From contig DIZY01000005.1 in the NCBI GenBank assembly GCA_002428055.1, positions 1-12,001 on the forward strand: a stretch of 12,001 nt of DNA, given 5' to 3'. The stretch is from Helicobacteraceae bacterium UBA6016. Its GTDB lineage: Bacteria; Campylobacterota; Campylobacteria; Campylobacterales; UBA6016. A program made the translations under genes and the position numbers. Positions 6,289 through 12,001 of this stretch are shown here, piece by piece. How positions within the stretch are numbered: the stretch's first letter is position 1; each line of letters starts with the position of its first letter. The notes beneath the pieces were generated by a model. That model was given only the letters and a program-made list of their open reading frames with translations, did no database searches and was not told the DNA's origin.

Positions 6289-6461
6289 CTGCTCGCTTTT
6301 TTCTCCATCCACTTGATGATGAGCGTCGCAATCCCGAAAATAACCATCGTGGAAGCCATGCACATCGGAGCTTGCGCCGAAAAGCCACTTTGCGTCGTAG
6401 CTATACCCGCCATAGCGCTAATCCAAAGCAGGAAAGTAGTGGCGTAAACTGCTTTTAGCAT
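6285..6461 (-). CDS. 58-aa membrane miniprotein, function unknown
   Basis: A short gene with a good ribosome binding site: AAAGGA 7 nt before ATG 6459-6461. The product begins MLKAVYATTFLLWISAMAGI, then a polar stretch (ATTQSGFSAQAP), then a second hydrophobic segment MASTMVIFGIATLIIKW, and ends in basic EKKASS. Two membrane helices joined by a short loop, with both ends probably cytoplasmic, fit the charges. It starts 20 nt after the stop of the SagB-type dehydrogenase on the same strand, so it is likely the last gene of that operon. Its stop codon TAG (6285-6287) interlocks with the TAA of the convergent hemerythrin gene (6286-6288). I do not recognise the family. Confidence 0.65.
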   Translation of the reverse strand: MLKAVYATTFLLWISAMAGIATTQSGFSAQAPMCMASTMVIFGIATLIIKWMEKKASS

Positions 6462-6481
6462 CGTTGGTTCCTTTATTTTTT

Positions 6482-7729
6482 TTATCTTCCGATGGCCAGT
6501 GCATAGAGTATATGTTTGTCGGTTTCCAAAAACTCTTTTACTTCGCCGTCATAGTATGCTCCGATACCGCTCACGCCAATGCCCAGCATTGCGGCGGCGA
6601 TGTAGACTCTATGCCCGTATATGCCGGCTCTTGTGACATCTGCCTGATACGAGTCGGCGGCGGAGGCGACAAAGAGCGTAACGGCGCTACGGCTGCCTAG
6701 GGCTTGCTCTAGGCATAGATAGCCCGCTTTTTGGGAAAAATCCCCCGCTTTTAGAAGCTCCGCACCTCTGTAGAGCCCCTTTTGCGCTCCATCTACATTG
6801 TTGATAACGGCATAAATATCAAGTCCGTCCATTGATTGTCCGGCAACGCTAACTATCCGCTCATACTCGTCCTTGCTTATCGAATGAGCATAAAAAGCCC
6901 GTATCGACCTACGATTTTGTATGGCGTTTAGGAGTGATATTTTATCAAAATCAAAGCTTGGTTTTTGCCTATCGCTCTCACGGCAGCTTTGCTCGACACT
7001 AGCCCTATATGCCTCCTCAATAAAGCCGTTTTGCTCAAAATAATCGGTAGGCGACACAAACGGTAGTCTCTCGCTAATCTCTTTTGATTTTTGCTCCGTT
7101 TTTTCGCCGATAAAGGCAAGCATCGTCGCCAGCTCTTTGTTTTCAAACCCCATTATTTCGCATATTGAGAGTTTATCAAAGCCAAAAACTGCCTCACTCT
7201 GTAGTCCATTCGCATACGCCCCTATTTCAAGAGCCCCGTAGTGGTGTCCTGTGTCCAGCAGACAGTATCTAAGTGCCCTGTTTTTGTACTTCCACGAAGA
7301 GCGAAAGTAGGGAGAAGCGAACAAAAACAGAGCCCCTTTGATGTCATAGTCAAGGGCGGCGTGCCGCTCTAGTCCGTCACGGTTTAGCTCATGCAGTAGC
7401 GCCAGACTCTCGCTTCGTGGCTCAAAATGATATACACCGTCGATATACCCTTCCACCGAGCGCATCTGCACATACATCTCCACGGGATAGAGCGCCCCGG
7501 CACTTGCCCATGTCCGCAAAAAATATTCGTCGTTGCCGTATTTTTTCTCAAATGTGATTTTGCCGGCGAGCAGTATTGCGCCCTCTAGCGACTTTGCGTT
7601 ATCAAGCTTTTTTCTAGGGTAAAACCCTGGATACGACTTGAATGCGCTAGGCTGCGTAGCCCAGTCCAAAAAGCCGCTATTCATCCGAACGGATTTGTAG
7701 CTGTGCTCTGTCTTTTGGTGGTAATTCAT
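6482..7729 (-). CDS. SagB/ThcOx-type dehydrogenase, double nitroreductase fold
   Basis: A 415-aa nitroreductase-superfamily flavoprotein. It opens MNYHQKTEHSYKSVR...FLDWATQPSAFKSYPGF, the leader typical of the long SagB/ThcOx subfamily. The first nitroreductase-like half (about 1-215) has SAGALYPVEMYVQ (76-88) and LLDTGHHYGALEIGAYANGL (157-176). The second half (about 265-415) begins with RRSIRAFY (273-280), the FMN-binding Arg motif, and has GIYGHRVYIAAAMLGIGVSG (369-388). Family members use FMN to oxidise azolines to azoles in peptide natural products, but many stand alone and are uncharacterised; no YcaO-type cyclodehydratase is seen in this window, so the substrate is unknown. The start is ATG 7727-7729, overlapping the ankyrin stop as ATGA; the frame is open a further 27 codons upstream, inside the ankyrin gene. 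Confidence 0.85.
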   Translation of the reverse strand: MNYHQKTEHSYKSVRMNSGFLDWATQPSAFKSYPGFYPRKKLDNAKSLEGAILLAGKITFEKKYGNDEYFLRTWASAGALYPVEMYVQMRSVEGYIDGVYHFEPRSESLALLHELNRDGLERHAALDYDIKGALFLFASPYFRSSWKYKNRALRYCLLDTGHHYGALEIGAYANGLQSEAVFGFDKLSICEIMGFENKELATMLAFIGEKTEQKSKEISERLPFVSPTDYFEQNGFIEEAYRASVEQSCRESDRQKPSFDFDKISLLNAIQNRRSIRAFYAHSISKDEYERIVSVAGQSMDGLDIYAVINNVDGAQKGLYRGAELLKAGDFSQKAGYLCLEQALGSRSAVTLFVASAADSYQADVTRAGIYGHRVYIAAAMLGIGVSGIGAYYDGEVKEFLETDKHILYALAIGR

Positions 7730-8154
7730 CGGAGCATTTTGAGTATTTTTGCCGTGGAGGCGAGGTCTAGCGCTGCGAAGTCGTCGAAGTTTTGGAGACC
7801 TTTGTCGCACCCGTGGAAAAGCAACAGCTCCACCATCTCTTCTAATGCGTTTGAGCTAGCGTACATGAGTGCCGTTGCGCCGTTGTCGTTTTGATTGTTT
7901 TTGTCTATTCCCGCTTTGATTAGGGCGTCTATTATCTCTTTGTTTTGGGCGTAGACGCTGTTCCATAGGGCGTTGTTGCCATCACTGTTTTTGCGGTTTA
8001 CATCGGCTCCTAGGGATATGAGCTCCACCGCTATGTCTGCCGCACCGATTCTGGATGCTATCAAAAGAGCGGTTGAGCCGTTCTCGCCTATTTTTTCTAT
8101 GTCGCCCGCATCAAAACCGTTTGCATTCAGCCAATCCGTCAGCTTTTGAGTCAT
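7726..8154 (-). CDS. Small ankyrin-repeat protein
   Basis: A 142-aa soluble protein made almost wholly of ankyrin repeats: about 24-59 (NGSTALLIASRIGAADIAVE then LGADVNRKNSDG), 60-92 (NNALWNSVYAQNKEIIDALI then AGIDKNNQNDNG), 93-126 (ATALMYASSNALEEMVELLL then HGCDKGLQ) and a partial last repeat to the C-terminus. The first 23 residues form a short helical cap. Ankyrin repeats mediate protein-protein contacts; the partner may be a neighbour's product, but that is inference. It has no signal peptide. The ATG overlaps the stop of the upstream 91-aa gene as ATGA, and its own stop overlaps the SagB-type dehydrogenase start in the same way, so the three are translationally coupled. Confidence 0.88.
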   Translation of the reverse strand: MTQKLTDWLNANGFDAGDIEKIGENGSTALLIASRIGAADIAVELISLGADVNRKNSDGNNALWNSVYAQNKEIIDALIKAGIDKNNQNDNGATALMYASSNALEEMVELLLFHGCDKGLQNFDDFAALDLASTAKILKMLR

Positions 8155-8426
8155 ATCTCGCCCTTTAACTTTAAATATCCGTACAAATCGGAAAGCAGTA
8201 GATACCGCCGCTCCACATCTTCAAAGTATTCTACCATTTCAGCTTTTTTGCGAAGATAAAGCCCAAGGTCACGCACAAATCCATCCGGCAATGCCAGCTT
8301 TGCCGCACCCATGCCATCTATATACTCAGCTACTCCGTCAAACAACGCCGTAACATCTCGCTCATCTTCCGCTGTCCTGTCTGATAGGAAGTTTTCGTAT
8401 TTTTTGAAGTTTTTTAAAATCTGCAT
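8151..8426 (-). CDS. Hypothetical 91-aa helical protein, first gene of the SagB-type operon
   Basis: A soluble, probably all-helical protein that I do not recognise. It starts MQILKNFKKYENFLSDRTAE, is rich in acidic and aromatic residues, and ends VERRYLLLSDLYGYLKLKGEI. It has no cysteines, signal peptide or membrane segment. The ATG is at 8424-8426 with no clear ribosome binding site. Its stop overlaps the ankyrin gene start by 4 nt, which is the main evidence that it is a real gene and belongs to the same unit. Confidence 0.72.
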   Translation of the reverse strand: MQILKNFKKYENFLSDRTAEDERDVTALFDGVAEYIDGMGAAKLALPDGFVRDLGLYLRKKAEMVEYFEDVERRYLLLSDLYGYLKLKGEI

Positions 8427-8490
8427 TAATAAAGCTGTGCATAAAAGGTTCCGATAAAATGGCGCAACATGATAGAAGTATGCTTTGCGT

Positions 8491-8513
8491 TATAATCGTG
8501 TACATTCACGGAG
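8491..8513 (+). promoter_or_regulatory. -10 box and ribosome binding site of the diguanylate cyclase gene
   Basis: A perfect TATAAT lies at 8491-8496 and GGAG at 8510-8513, 7 nt before ATG 8521. Transcription would start near 8503, leaving an approximately 18-nt leader. No good -35 hexamer is found 16-18 nt upstream; weak -35 elements are usual for sigma-70 promoters in Campylobacterota. This arrangement rules out the longer TTG start at 8485, which falls before and across the -10 box. Confidence 0.6.
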
Positions 8514-8520
8514 AAAAGCT

Positions 8521-8982
8521 ATGCAGTTAAAAACGAAAGTCGTCGCCACGATAGCAGGGTTGCTACTGGGCGTTTCTATTGTCGGTTCTCTTATTAATTA
8601 TCATAAAAATGTACAGGATGCGCAAGCACAACTACAAAGTACATCTTTGCCACTCTCTGTCGATAACATCTACGCAGAGGTTCAGCAGCGTATGATTGAG
8701 CCGCTTTTGGTCTCGTCTCTCATGTCTCACGACACATTCCTTCGTGATTGGATTATGAGCGGCGAGGCGGATATTAACGGTATTATGCGCTATTTTGCCG
8801 AAATCCAGCGAAAATACAATGTCTTTACGACCTTTTTGGTCTCCGACAAAACCAAAAAATACTATCACTCACGAGGCGTCATCGATGTCGTCAATAAAGA
8901 AAACAGTGCCGATGCATGGTATTTTCGCTTCAAAGAGCAACCGGAACCTTATGAGATAAATCTAGTTATAACGCTAATCTAA
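8521..8982 (+). CDS. Diguanylate cyclase N-terminal fragment: TM1 plus first part of sensor domain
   Basis: About 153 aa from ATG 8521 (MQLKTKVVATIAGLLLGVSI) to a TAA at 8980-8982. Residues about 7-26 form the first membrane anchor. The rest is the start of a periplasmic Cache-type sensor, with SLMSHDTFLRDWIMSG, the VFTTFLVSDKTKKYYHSRGV segment and DAWYFRFKEQPEPYEIN, all typical of Campylobacterota Cache-GGDEF proteins. After EPYEINL the last few codons (VITLI) are out-of-frame readthrough from the first apparent deletion near 8965. Confidence 0.7.
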   Translation: MQLKTKVVATIAGLLLGVSIVGSLINYHKNVQDAQAQLQSTSLPLSVDNIYAEVQQRMIEPLLVSSLMSHDTFLRDWIMSGEADINGIMRYFAEIQRKYNVFTTFLVSDKTKKYYHSRGVIDVVNKENSADAWYFRFKEQPEPYEINLVITLI

Positions 8983-8996
8983 GTGACTCACTAATC

Positions 8997-9428
8997 ATGT
9001 TTATAAACTACAAAGTGATGGACTATAAAAAAGAGATGATTGGCATAACGGGCGTGGGTGTGAAGATCTTAAATATCGAAGATATGCTCGGCTCTTTCAA
9101 AAATAAATACAAATATGATGTTTACTTCGTGGGGCAAAACGGAGAAATAACTCTTTTTTCAAAAGAGCTGAATAAACGGGGAAATATCGCAAAGATCGAA
9201 GGGCTTAAAGAGATTAAAGGGGCTATTTTTAAGGGCGGACAGACTCAATTTGAGTACAAAGACAAAGATAACGAATACCTGCTCAATACCAAATATATCG
9301 AAAAGCTCAAGCTATATCTATTCGTCGAAATCAACAAAAAAGAGTACATCGGCGAGCCCAAAAAGACCTTTTACGCCAATCTGGCTATTTCGCTTTTGGT
9401 CACTATCTTGGTATCGTCTATACGATAA
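8997..9428 (+). CDS. Diguanylate cyclase middle fragment: rest of sensor domain and TM2
   Basis: The frame is in fact open and homologous from about 8967 (YNANLSDSLIM...); ATG 8997 is only the first start codon in it, with no ribosome binding site, so independent translation is unlikely. It carries the second half of the Cache-like domain (GITGVGVKILNIEDMLGSFK, YDVYFVGQNGEITLFSK, EYLLNTKYIEKLKLYLFVEI) and the second membrane helix ANLAISLLVTILV. The last codons (SSIR) are out of frame after the second apparent deletion near 9411-9413. Confidence 0.6.
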   Translation: MFINYKVMDYKKEMIGITGVGVKILNIEDMLGSFKNKYKYDVYFVGQNGEITLFSKELNKRGNIAKIEGLKEIKGAIFKGGQTQFEYKDKDNEYLLNTKYIEKLKLYLFVEINKKEYIGEPKKTFYANLAISLLVTILVSSIR

Positions 9429-9448
9429 ATATCTATCAAAAACAGCTT

Positions 9449-9943
9449 GTGGAGATGGCGAGCGAAGACTCTCTGACTAGGCTGGCTAACCGAAGAAAAT
9501 TTAATGAGCTATTTGAGAAATTCTACAAGCTCTATCATAAAGGCGTCAACAAGCTCACACTCGTGCTAATCGATATAGACGATTTCAAAAAAGTCAACGA
9601 TGACTTCGGACATCTAGTCGGCGACCAAGTGTTGATACGCATGGCCGAAATCCTAAGAACAGAGCTTCGCAACTCCGACATGATAACACGCTGGGGCGGC
9701 GAAGAGTTTGCCCTGTTGCTAGTCGATGTGGAACTAGAAGATGCGACCAAAATCGCTCAAAAGGTTTGCGAAGTAGTCAGGGAAGACGGAGTGCTAAATG
9801 AGCTTCTAGGACGCCAGCTGACTGTCAGAATAGGACTTGGAGAGTTGAGCAGTCTGGAGAGTCAAGACGGGCTGGTGCATAAGGTGGATAGTGCATTGTA
9901 TGAGGCGAAGAGGACGGGGAAGAATCAGGTGATTGTGGCTTGA
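9449..9943 (+). CDS. Diguanylate cyclase C-terminal fragment: complete GGDEF domain
   Basis: About 164 aa. The catalytic domain is intact: DSLTRLANRRKF (8-18), metal-binding IDIDDFKKVNDDFGHLVGD (41-59), allosteric inhibitory site RNSD (74-77) placed five residues before the active-site GGEEF (83-87), and the C-terminal ALYEAKRTGKNQV. GGEEF is an active variant of the motif, and the I-site predicts product inhibition by c-di-GMP. The homologous frame begins upstream at about 9413 (IVYTINIYQKQL); GTG 9449 is only the first start codon and lacks a ribosome binding site. If translated alone it would be a soluble GGDEF protein without its sensor. Confidence 0.75.
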   Translation: MEMASEDSLTRLANRRKFNELFEKFYKLYHKGVNKLTLVLIDIDDFKKVNDDFGHLVGDQVLIRMAEILRTELRNSDMITRWGGEEFALLLVDVELEDATKIAQKVCEVVREDGVLNELLGRQLTVRIGLGELSSLESQDGLVHKVDSALYEAKRTGKNQVIVA

Positions 9944-9950
9944 TTTTGTG

Positions 9951-9973
9951 TATACTTATGAATAACTTTGGAG
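9951..9973 (+). promoter_or_regulatory. Possible -10 box and ribosome binding site of the 114-aa gene
   Basis: TATACT (9951-9956), preceded by TTTTGTG, lies in the gap after the cyclase gene, with GGAG (9970-9973) 7 nt before ATG 9981. No recognisable -35 box is seen. The pyrimidine/TG-rich run before the -10 resembles sigma-70 promoters in Campylobacter relatives. Confidence 0.4.
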
Positions 9974-9980
9974 ATAAAAA

Positions 9981-10325
9981 ATGACTGCTACGCCAACGGT
10001 AGAGATGTATGAAAAAGCGATGTCGTATGCCGTCAAGCTATTTGACTACGATGAAAAGCAGATGGAAAACGCCATCAGGATAGCAAATACTTTTACCGTA
10101 GGAATGTTGAGTATTCTTGACGAGCTAAACTACGACGAGGCGGTATTTGACGAGCTATTACAAAAGCTAGACAACAACTATGACGCCGTATGTGCAGAGA
10201 AAGCCAAGATAGTAGGTTTTGCGTCCGATAAGATAGTCCAAATGAGCGAAAATTTGCTTGTCAACCTAGCAAAGCTCCAAGAAGCGATAAGCCAAAAAAT
10301 GGCCGATATGAAATATGCGGATTAA
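9981..10325 (+). CDS. Hypothetical 114-aa helical protein
   Basis: A soluble, strongly helical, acidic protein starting MTATPTVEMYEKAMSYAVKL, with long amphipathic stretches (IANTFTVGMLSILDELNYDE, IVQMSENLLVNLAKLQEAIS). It has one cysteine and no signal peptide or membrane segment. I do not recognise a family. The strong GGAG ribosome binding site, own -10 box and normal composition make it a convincing gene. The next small gene begins within about 10-35 nt on the same strand, so the two may be cotranscribed. Confidence 0.75.
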   Translation: MTATPTVEMYEKAMSYAVKLFDYDEKQMENAIRIANTFTVGMLSILDELNYDEAVFDELLQKLDNNYDAVCAEKAKIVGFASDKIVQMSENLLVNLAKLQEAISQKMADMKYAD

Positions 10326-10333
10326 TAGCCTTA

Positions 10334-10579
10334 ATGTATAGCAAGGAACACAAAAAAATGTCAAAAGCTCAAAAACAGGTAGCTAAAGATATGGAGGCAT
10401 ACAAAAGAGGCGAATTGGAGGTATTTGACATGGACGATAAATTTTGGGCTGATATTGAGGCTAAATGCGTTAACTATCCAATAGAGCTAGAGATTGCCAA
10501 AGGTGTATGGCAGGGGTTGGCGGATGTCAAAGCAGGAAGAACAAAAGATATAAAAGAATTTTGGGATGAGTTAAAATAG
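10334..10579 (+). CDS. Hypothetical small protein, faintly antitoxin-like
   Basis: 81 aa from ATG 10334, or 73 aa from ATG 10358. The second start is preceded by AAGGAA (10343-10348) at rather long spacing; the first has no ribosome binding site. The N-terminus is basic (KAQKQVAKDMEAYKRGE), the middle acidic (VFDMDDKFWADIE), and the C-terminus (IAKGVWQGLADVKAGRTKDI then KEFWDELK) resembles the ending of many small antitoxins, in which a gL.dvkaGR segment is common. This is a resemblance by eye only. No toxin-like gene follows; the next gene is convergent. It could be an orphan antitoxin or an unrelated small protein. Confidence 0.6.
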   Translation: MYSKEHKKMSKAQKQVAKDMEAYKRGELEVFDMDDKFWADIEAKCVNYPIELEIAKGVWQGLADVKAGRTKDIKEFWDELK

Positions 10580-10592
10580 TGGCTTTGCTTTT

Positions 10593-11852
10593 TTAATCCT
10601 TCTTTTTTTCCGCAGAATCAAATAGTTTATTTGTTATTTTCTCAACAAGTGTAACATCATTTCCGCCCTTATCCTTTCTGGATTTCACAAGCGGGTCCTC
10701 TAGGATTTGGAGTAGGGAAGGGACTGCAAAGGCTTCCACCATCTTATCCCTGTCGCCGAGAAAGCCTTCTAGTGCTTTGCCTCCCATCAGCAGGTTTTTG
10801 GCGAGTATCGTCTTGTGGTTGTACTCTTCTGCTAATCTTCTATATGAGAGTGATATTTTGATGCAGAATGTGCCTAATCCTAGAAGTAGGGCTATTATCG
10901 AGAACTTTGTTGCGTATGGCGATATGTCGTGTAGTGTGTCTGCTAGTTCGTGTTTATTTTCGTGTGTCTTTATGCCATCTGACTGCTTGATGATATTTGA
11001 TACGCCGTCCTTGCTTATTGTTAGCTCGGTCTTGCTTTTTTGTTCATTTATGATTTCGTTTTTGTCCGCAGTTCCGTAATTATCCGGTGTTGCCGAATAA
11101 AAAATTATTGTCATTAAAAGTACAACACCAAAGATAACAGAAGCTATCAGCCATTGAATTGATAGCTTTGAATAGTTTGTAAAAGCATTTTTATATTCAA
11201 CTTCAAGCTCGTGCGCAGCCCTAATTCCGAATTCCTTTTCTGTGGCTTCTAATGCTTTGTTCGCCTCGACTAGAGCCCTATTTGTCTCAATTATGATACT
11301 ATCTGCATAGTTGCCCAAATCGGTTAAACGCTGTTCTCGCCCTTCAAGGTTTATGTATTTTTCTAGGGCGTCTTTCTCTTCCTGAACTATATTTATTTTT
11401 GCTTTTAATGTGTTTATTTCTTCTTGCTGCAGATTCAGCGTATCCATAAATTCACTATAGTCTATTTTTGAAAATCTTTCTTGCAGGACAACCGGCATAT
11501 TGCCATCGTCCCTGTTTGCAACCTCGTTGCTTAATGTCTCGATTTTGGATAGTGCAGCAGTAGCTACTTCTTGTAGTTTTTGACCAGTATTTTGTTTATA
11601 ATGGCTAGCGTCTTGAATATATGATGGTAATATAGTATATAAATTATTCATTGCATTGTGCATAGCATTCATTTCTTGGTCTGAGAGTGTATATGCGAAT
11701 CTTTGAATTGGCATTAGTGCCATTTTTATATCTAGTAGTATTTCGGGAAGTTTTTCAAATGAAGTCGCATGCCCTGCAGCGGTATCAATGATTGGCAATA
11801 TCTCTTTAATTCTTTCCTTTAATGACTCCATTAATTCTTCAGATTCCATCAT
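10593..11852 (-). CDS. Large coiled-coil protein with two membrane segments, function unknown
   Basis: A 419-aa protein. The N-terminal 1-130 is helical and soluble. Residues about 139-222 are a likely coiled coil (LQQEEINTLKAKINIVQEEK onward). TM1 is SIQWLIASVIFGVVLLMTII (231-250). A polar loop of about 60 residues (256-314) is probably periplasmic. TM2 is about 316-336, followed by SYRRLAEEYNHKTILAKNLL (336-355) and a charged cytoplasmic tail. Both termini are therefore probably cytoplasmic. I do not recognise the family; the RLAEEYNHK segment after TM2 recurs, to my recollection, in uncharacterised accessory membrane proteins. The ATG at 11852 (a second ATG follows at once) has AGAGAG upstream. 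The gene is visibly AT-richer than the rest of the window and abuts a tRNA gene, which hints at acquisition. Confidence 0.75.
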   Translation of the reverse strand: MMESEELMESLKERIKEILPIIDTAAGHATSFEKLPEILLDIKMALMPIQRFAYTLSDQEMNAMHNAMNNLYTILPSYIQDASHYKQNTGQKLQEVATAALSKIETLSNEVANRDDGNMPVVLQERFSKIDYSEFMDTLNLQQEEINTLKAKINIVQEEKDALEKYINLEGREQRLTDLGNYADSIIIETNRALVEANKALEATEKEFGIRAAHELEVEYKNAFTNYSKLSIQWLIASVIFGVVLLMTIIFYSATPDNYGTADKNEIINEQKSKTELTISKDGVSNIIKQSDGIKTHENKHELADTLHDISPYATKFSIIALLLGLGTFCIKISLSYRRLAEEYNHKTILAKNLLMGGKALEGFLGDRDKMVEAFAVPSLLQILEDPLVKSRKDKGGNDVTLVEKITNKLFDSAEKKKD

Positions 11853-11968
11853 TTCTGCTCTCTACGATGATTTTATGGTGGTAGTTTATTGCATATAAAT
11901 TACGCTACTTTAGGCAATGTACTAAAAAATAGCTTAAAATGAGTGTGATTTTTGAGTGTTTGAAAGAC
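11853..11968. other. Spacer between tRNA-fMet and the coiled-coil membrane gene
   Basis: A 116-bp AT-rich interval. It must hold the end of the tRNA transcript and any promoter for the minus-strand membrane protein. On the minus strand TTGCCT is followed 16-17 nt later by AT-rich sequence near the gene, but I see no convincing -10 box, no clear terminator hairpin after the tRNA, and no direct repeat of the tRNA 3' end. Confidence 0.4.
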
Positions 11969-12001
11969 TGGTTGCAGGAGTAGGATTTGAACCTACGACC
12001 T
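11969..12001 (-). tRNA. Initiator tRNA-fMet, 3' part (partial at window edge)
   Basis: The minus strand reads AGGTC, then the T-arm GTAGG-TTCAAAT-CCTAC, then acceptor strand TCCTGCA, discriminator A and an encoded CCA. The stretch AGGTCGTnGGTTCAAATCC followed by a GCAACCA end matches initiator tRNAs such as E. coli tRNA-fMet. Base 72 is A, consistent with the C1-A72 mismatch of bacterial initiators, but the 5' half with the anticodon lies outside the window, so identity is inferred from the 3' half. Confidence 0.8.

Larger units (their letters stand above)
8521..9943 (+). pseudogene. Membrane-anchored Cache-GGDEF diguanylate cyclase, split by two frameshifts
   Basis: One gene reads through three frames. 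The N-terminal TM, Cache-like sensor, second TM and GGDEF domain follow in the normal order with no other break. First lesion: frame 1 reads EPYEINL to 8964, and the family-like continuation YNANLSDSLIMFINYKVMDY is in frame 3 from about 8967; restoring one base near 8965 (GTTAT to GATTAT) gives a continuous EINLDYNANLSDS. Second lesion: frame 3 reads LAISLLVTILV to about 9412, and IVYTINIYQKQLVEMA continues in frame 2 from 9413; again one base is missing. The three remaining open frames are listed separately. The intact protein would be about 474 aa and would make cyclic di-GMP from GTP in response to an unknown periplasmic ligand. Either two sequencing deletions or recent inactivation explain it. 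Confidence 0.8.

Noticed and set aside
6285..6461. The 58-aa protein as a RiPP precursor for the SagB-type enzyme
   Set aside because: It contains Ser, Thr and one Cys, but its hydrophobic pattern fits two membrane helices far better than a leader/core peptide, and no cyclodehydratase gene is in the window.
7730..7810. 27-codon upstream extension of the SagB-type dehydrogenase
   Set aside because: It is Arg-rich, unlike the family N-terminus, and overlaps the ankyrin gene in another frame; ATG 7729 makes a 4-nt overlap.
8497..8510. Small inverted repeat CGTG-TACATT-CACG at the cyclase transcription start
   Set aside because: Arms of only 4 bp are expected by chance in this length of sequence.
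8485..8520. Upstream TTG start for the diguanylate cyclase
   Set aside because: It spans the TATAAT box and the leader; ATG 8521 has a proper GGAG site.
8966..9413. Programmed ribosomal frameshifting in the cyclase gene
   Set aside because: Neither break has a slippery heptamer followed by a clear stem-loop, and two such sites in one gene would be exceptional; deletions are simpler.
10777..11079. 100-codon plus-strand frame rich in Ser, Cys and Leu
   Set aside because: A shadow of the 419-aa minus-strand gene, with no ribosome binding site and odd composition.
1..12001. CRISPR arrays, insertion sequences, integrase, rRNA or riboswitch
   Set aside because: I saw no regularly spaced repeats, transposase-like product, terminal inverted repeats or conserved riboswitch core on either strand.

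Overview
The window looks like chromosomal DNA of a free-living Campylobacterota (epsilonproteobacterium). The assignment rests on an MqnA-type futalosine-pathway gene, a single-domain bacteriohemerythrin, a Cache/GGDEF protein of a layout common in that phylum, very tight gene packing with many 4-nt start/stop overlaps, and frequent TTG/GTG starts. The genus is not identifiable by eye.

Left block (1-3205): the last codons of an unrecognised plus-strand gene converge on a minus-strand operon, moaD - moaE - dedA - TPR/GT9 protein. Every junction in that operon overlaps, and a symmetrical hairpin at 143-172 can stop transcription from both sides. MoaD and MoaE together form molybdopterin synthase. 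The DedA membrane protein and the TPR-glycosyltransferase-like protein are unrelated passengers in the same transcript.

Middle block (3206-6288, plus strand): a RelB/DinJ-YafQ type II toxin-antitoxin pair has a clear sigma-70 promoter, with a 20-bp palindrome in its spacer. It is followed by mqnA, a MOP-superfamily polysaccharide flippase and a bacteriohemerythrin, all joined by start/stop overlaps.

Third block (6285-8426, minus strand): a second overlapping operon encodes a 91-aa helical protein, an ankyrin-repeat protein, a SagB/ThcOx-type two-domain nitroreductase-family dehydrogenase and a 58-aa membrane miniprotein. This is the least explained gene set and the best candidate for an undescribed module.

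Right block (8440-12001): a membrane-anchored Cache-GGDEF diguanylate cyclase is broken into three reading frames by two apparent single-base deletions. After it come two small unrecognised helical proteins (114 and about 73-81 aa, the second faintly antitoxin-like). A large AT-richer minus-strand gene then encodes a coiled-coil protein with two membrane segments. The window ends inside a minus-strand initiator tRNA (tRNA-fMet).

No CRISPR array, insertion sequence, rRNA gene or integrase is visible. The only non-coding stretch of note is 3822-4031 (about 210 bp), which holds little beyond a possible mqnA promoter.
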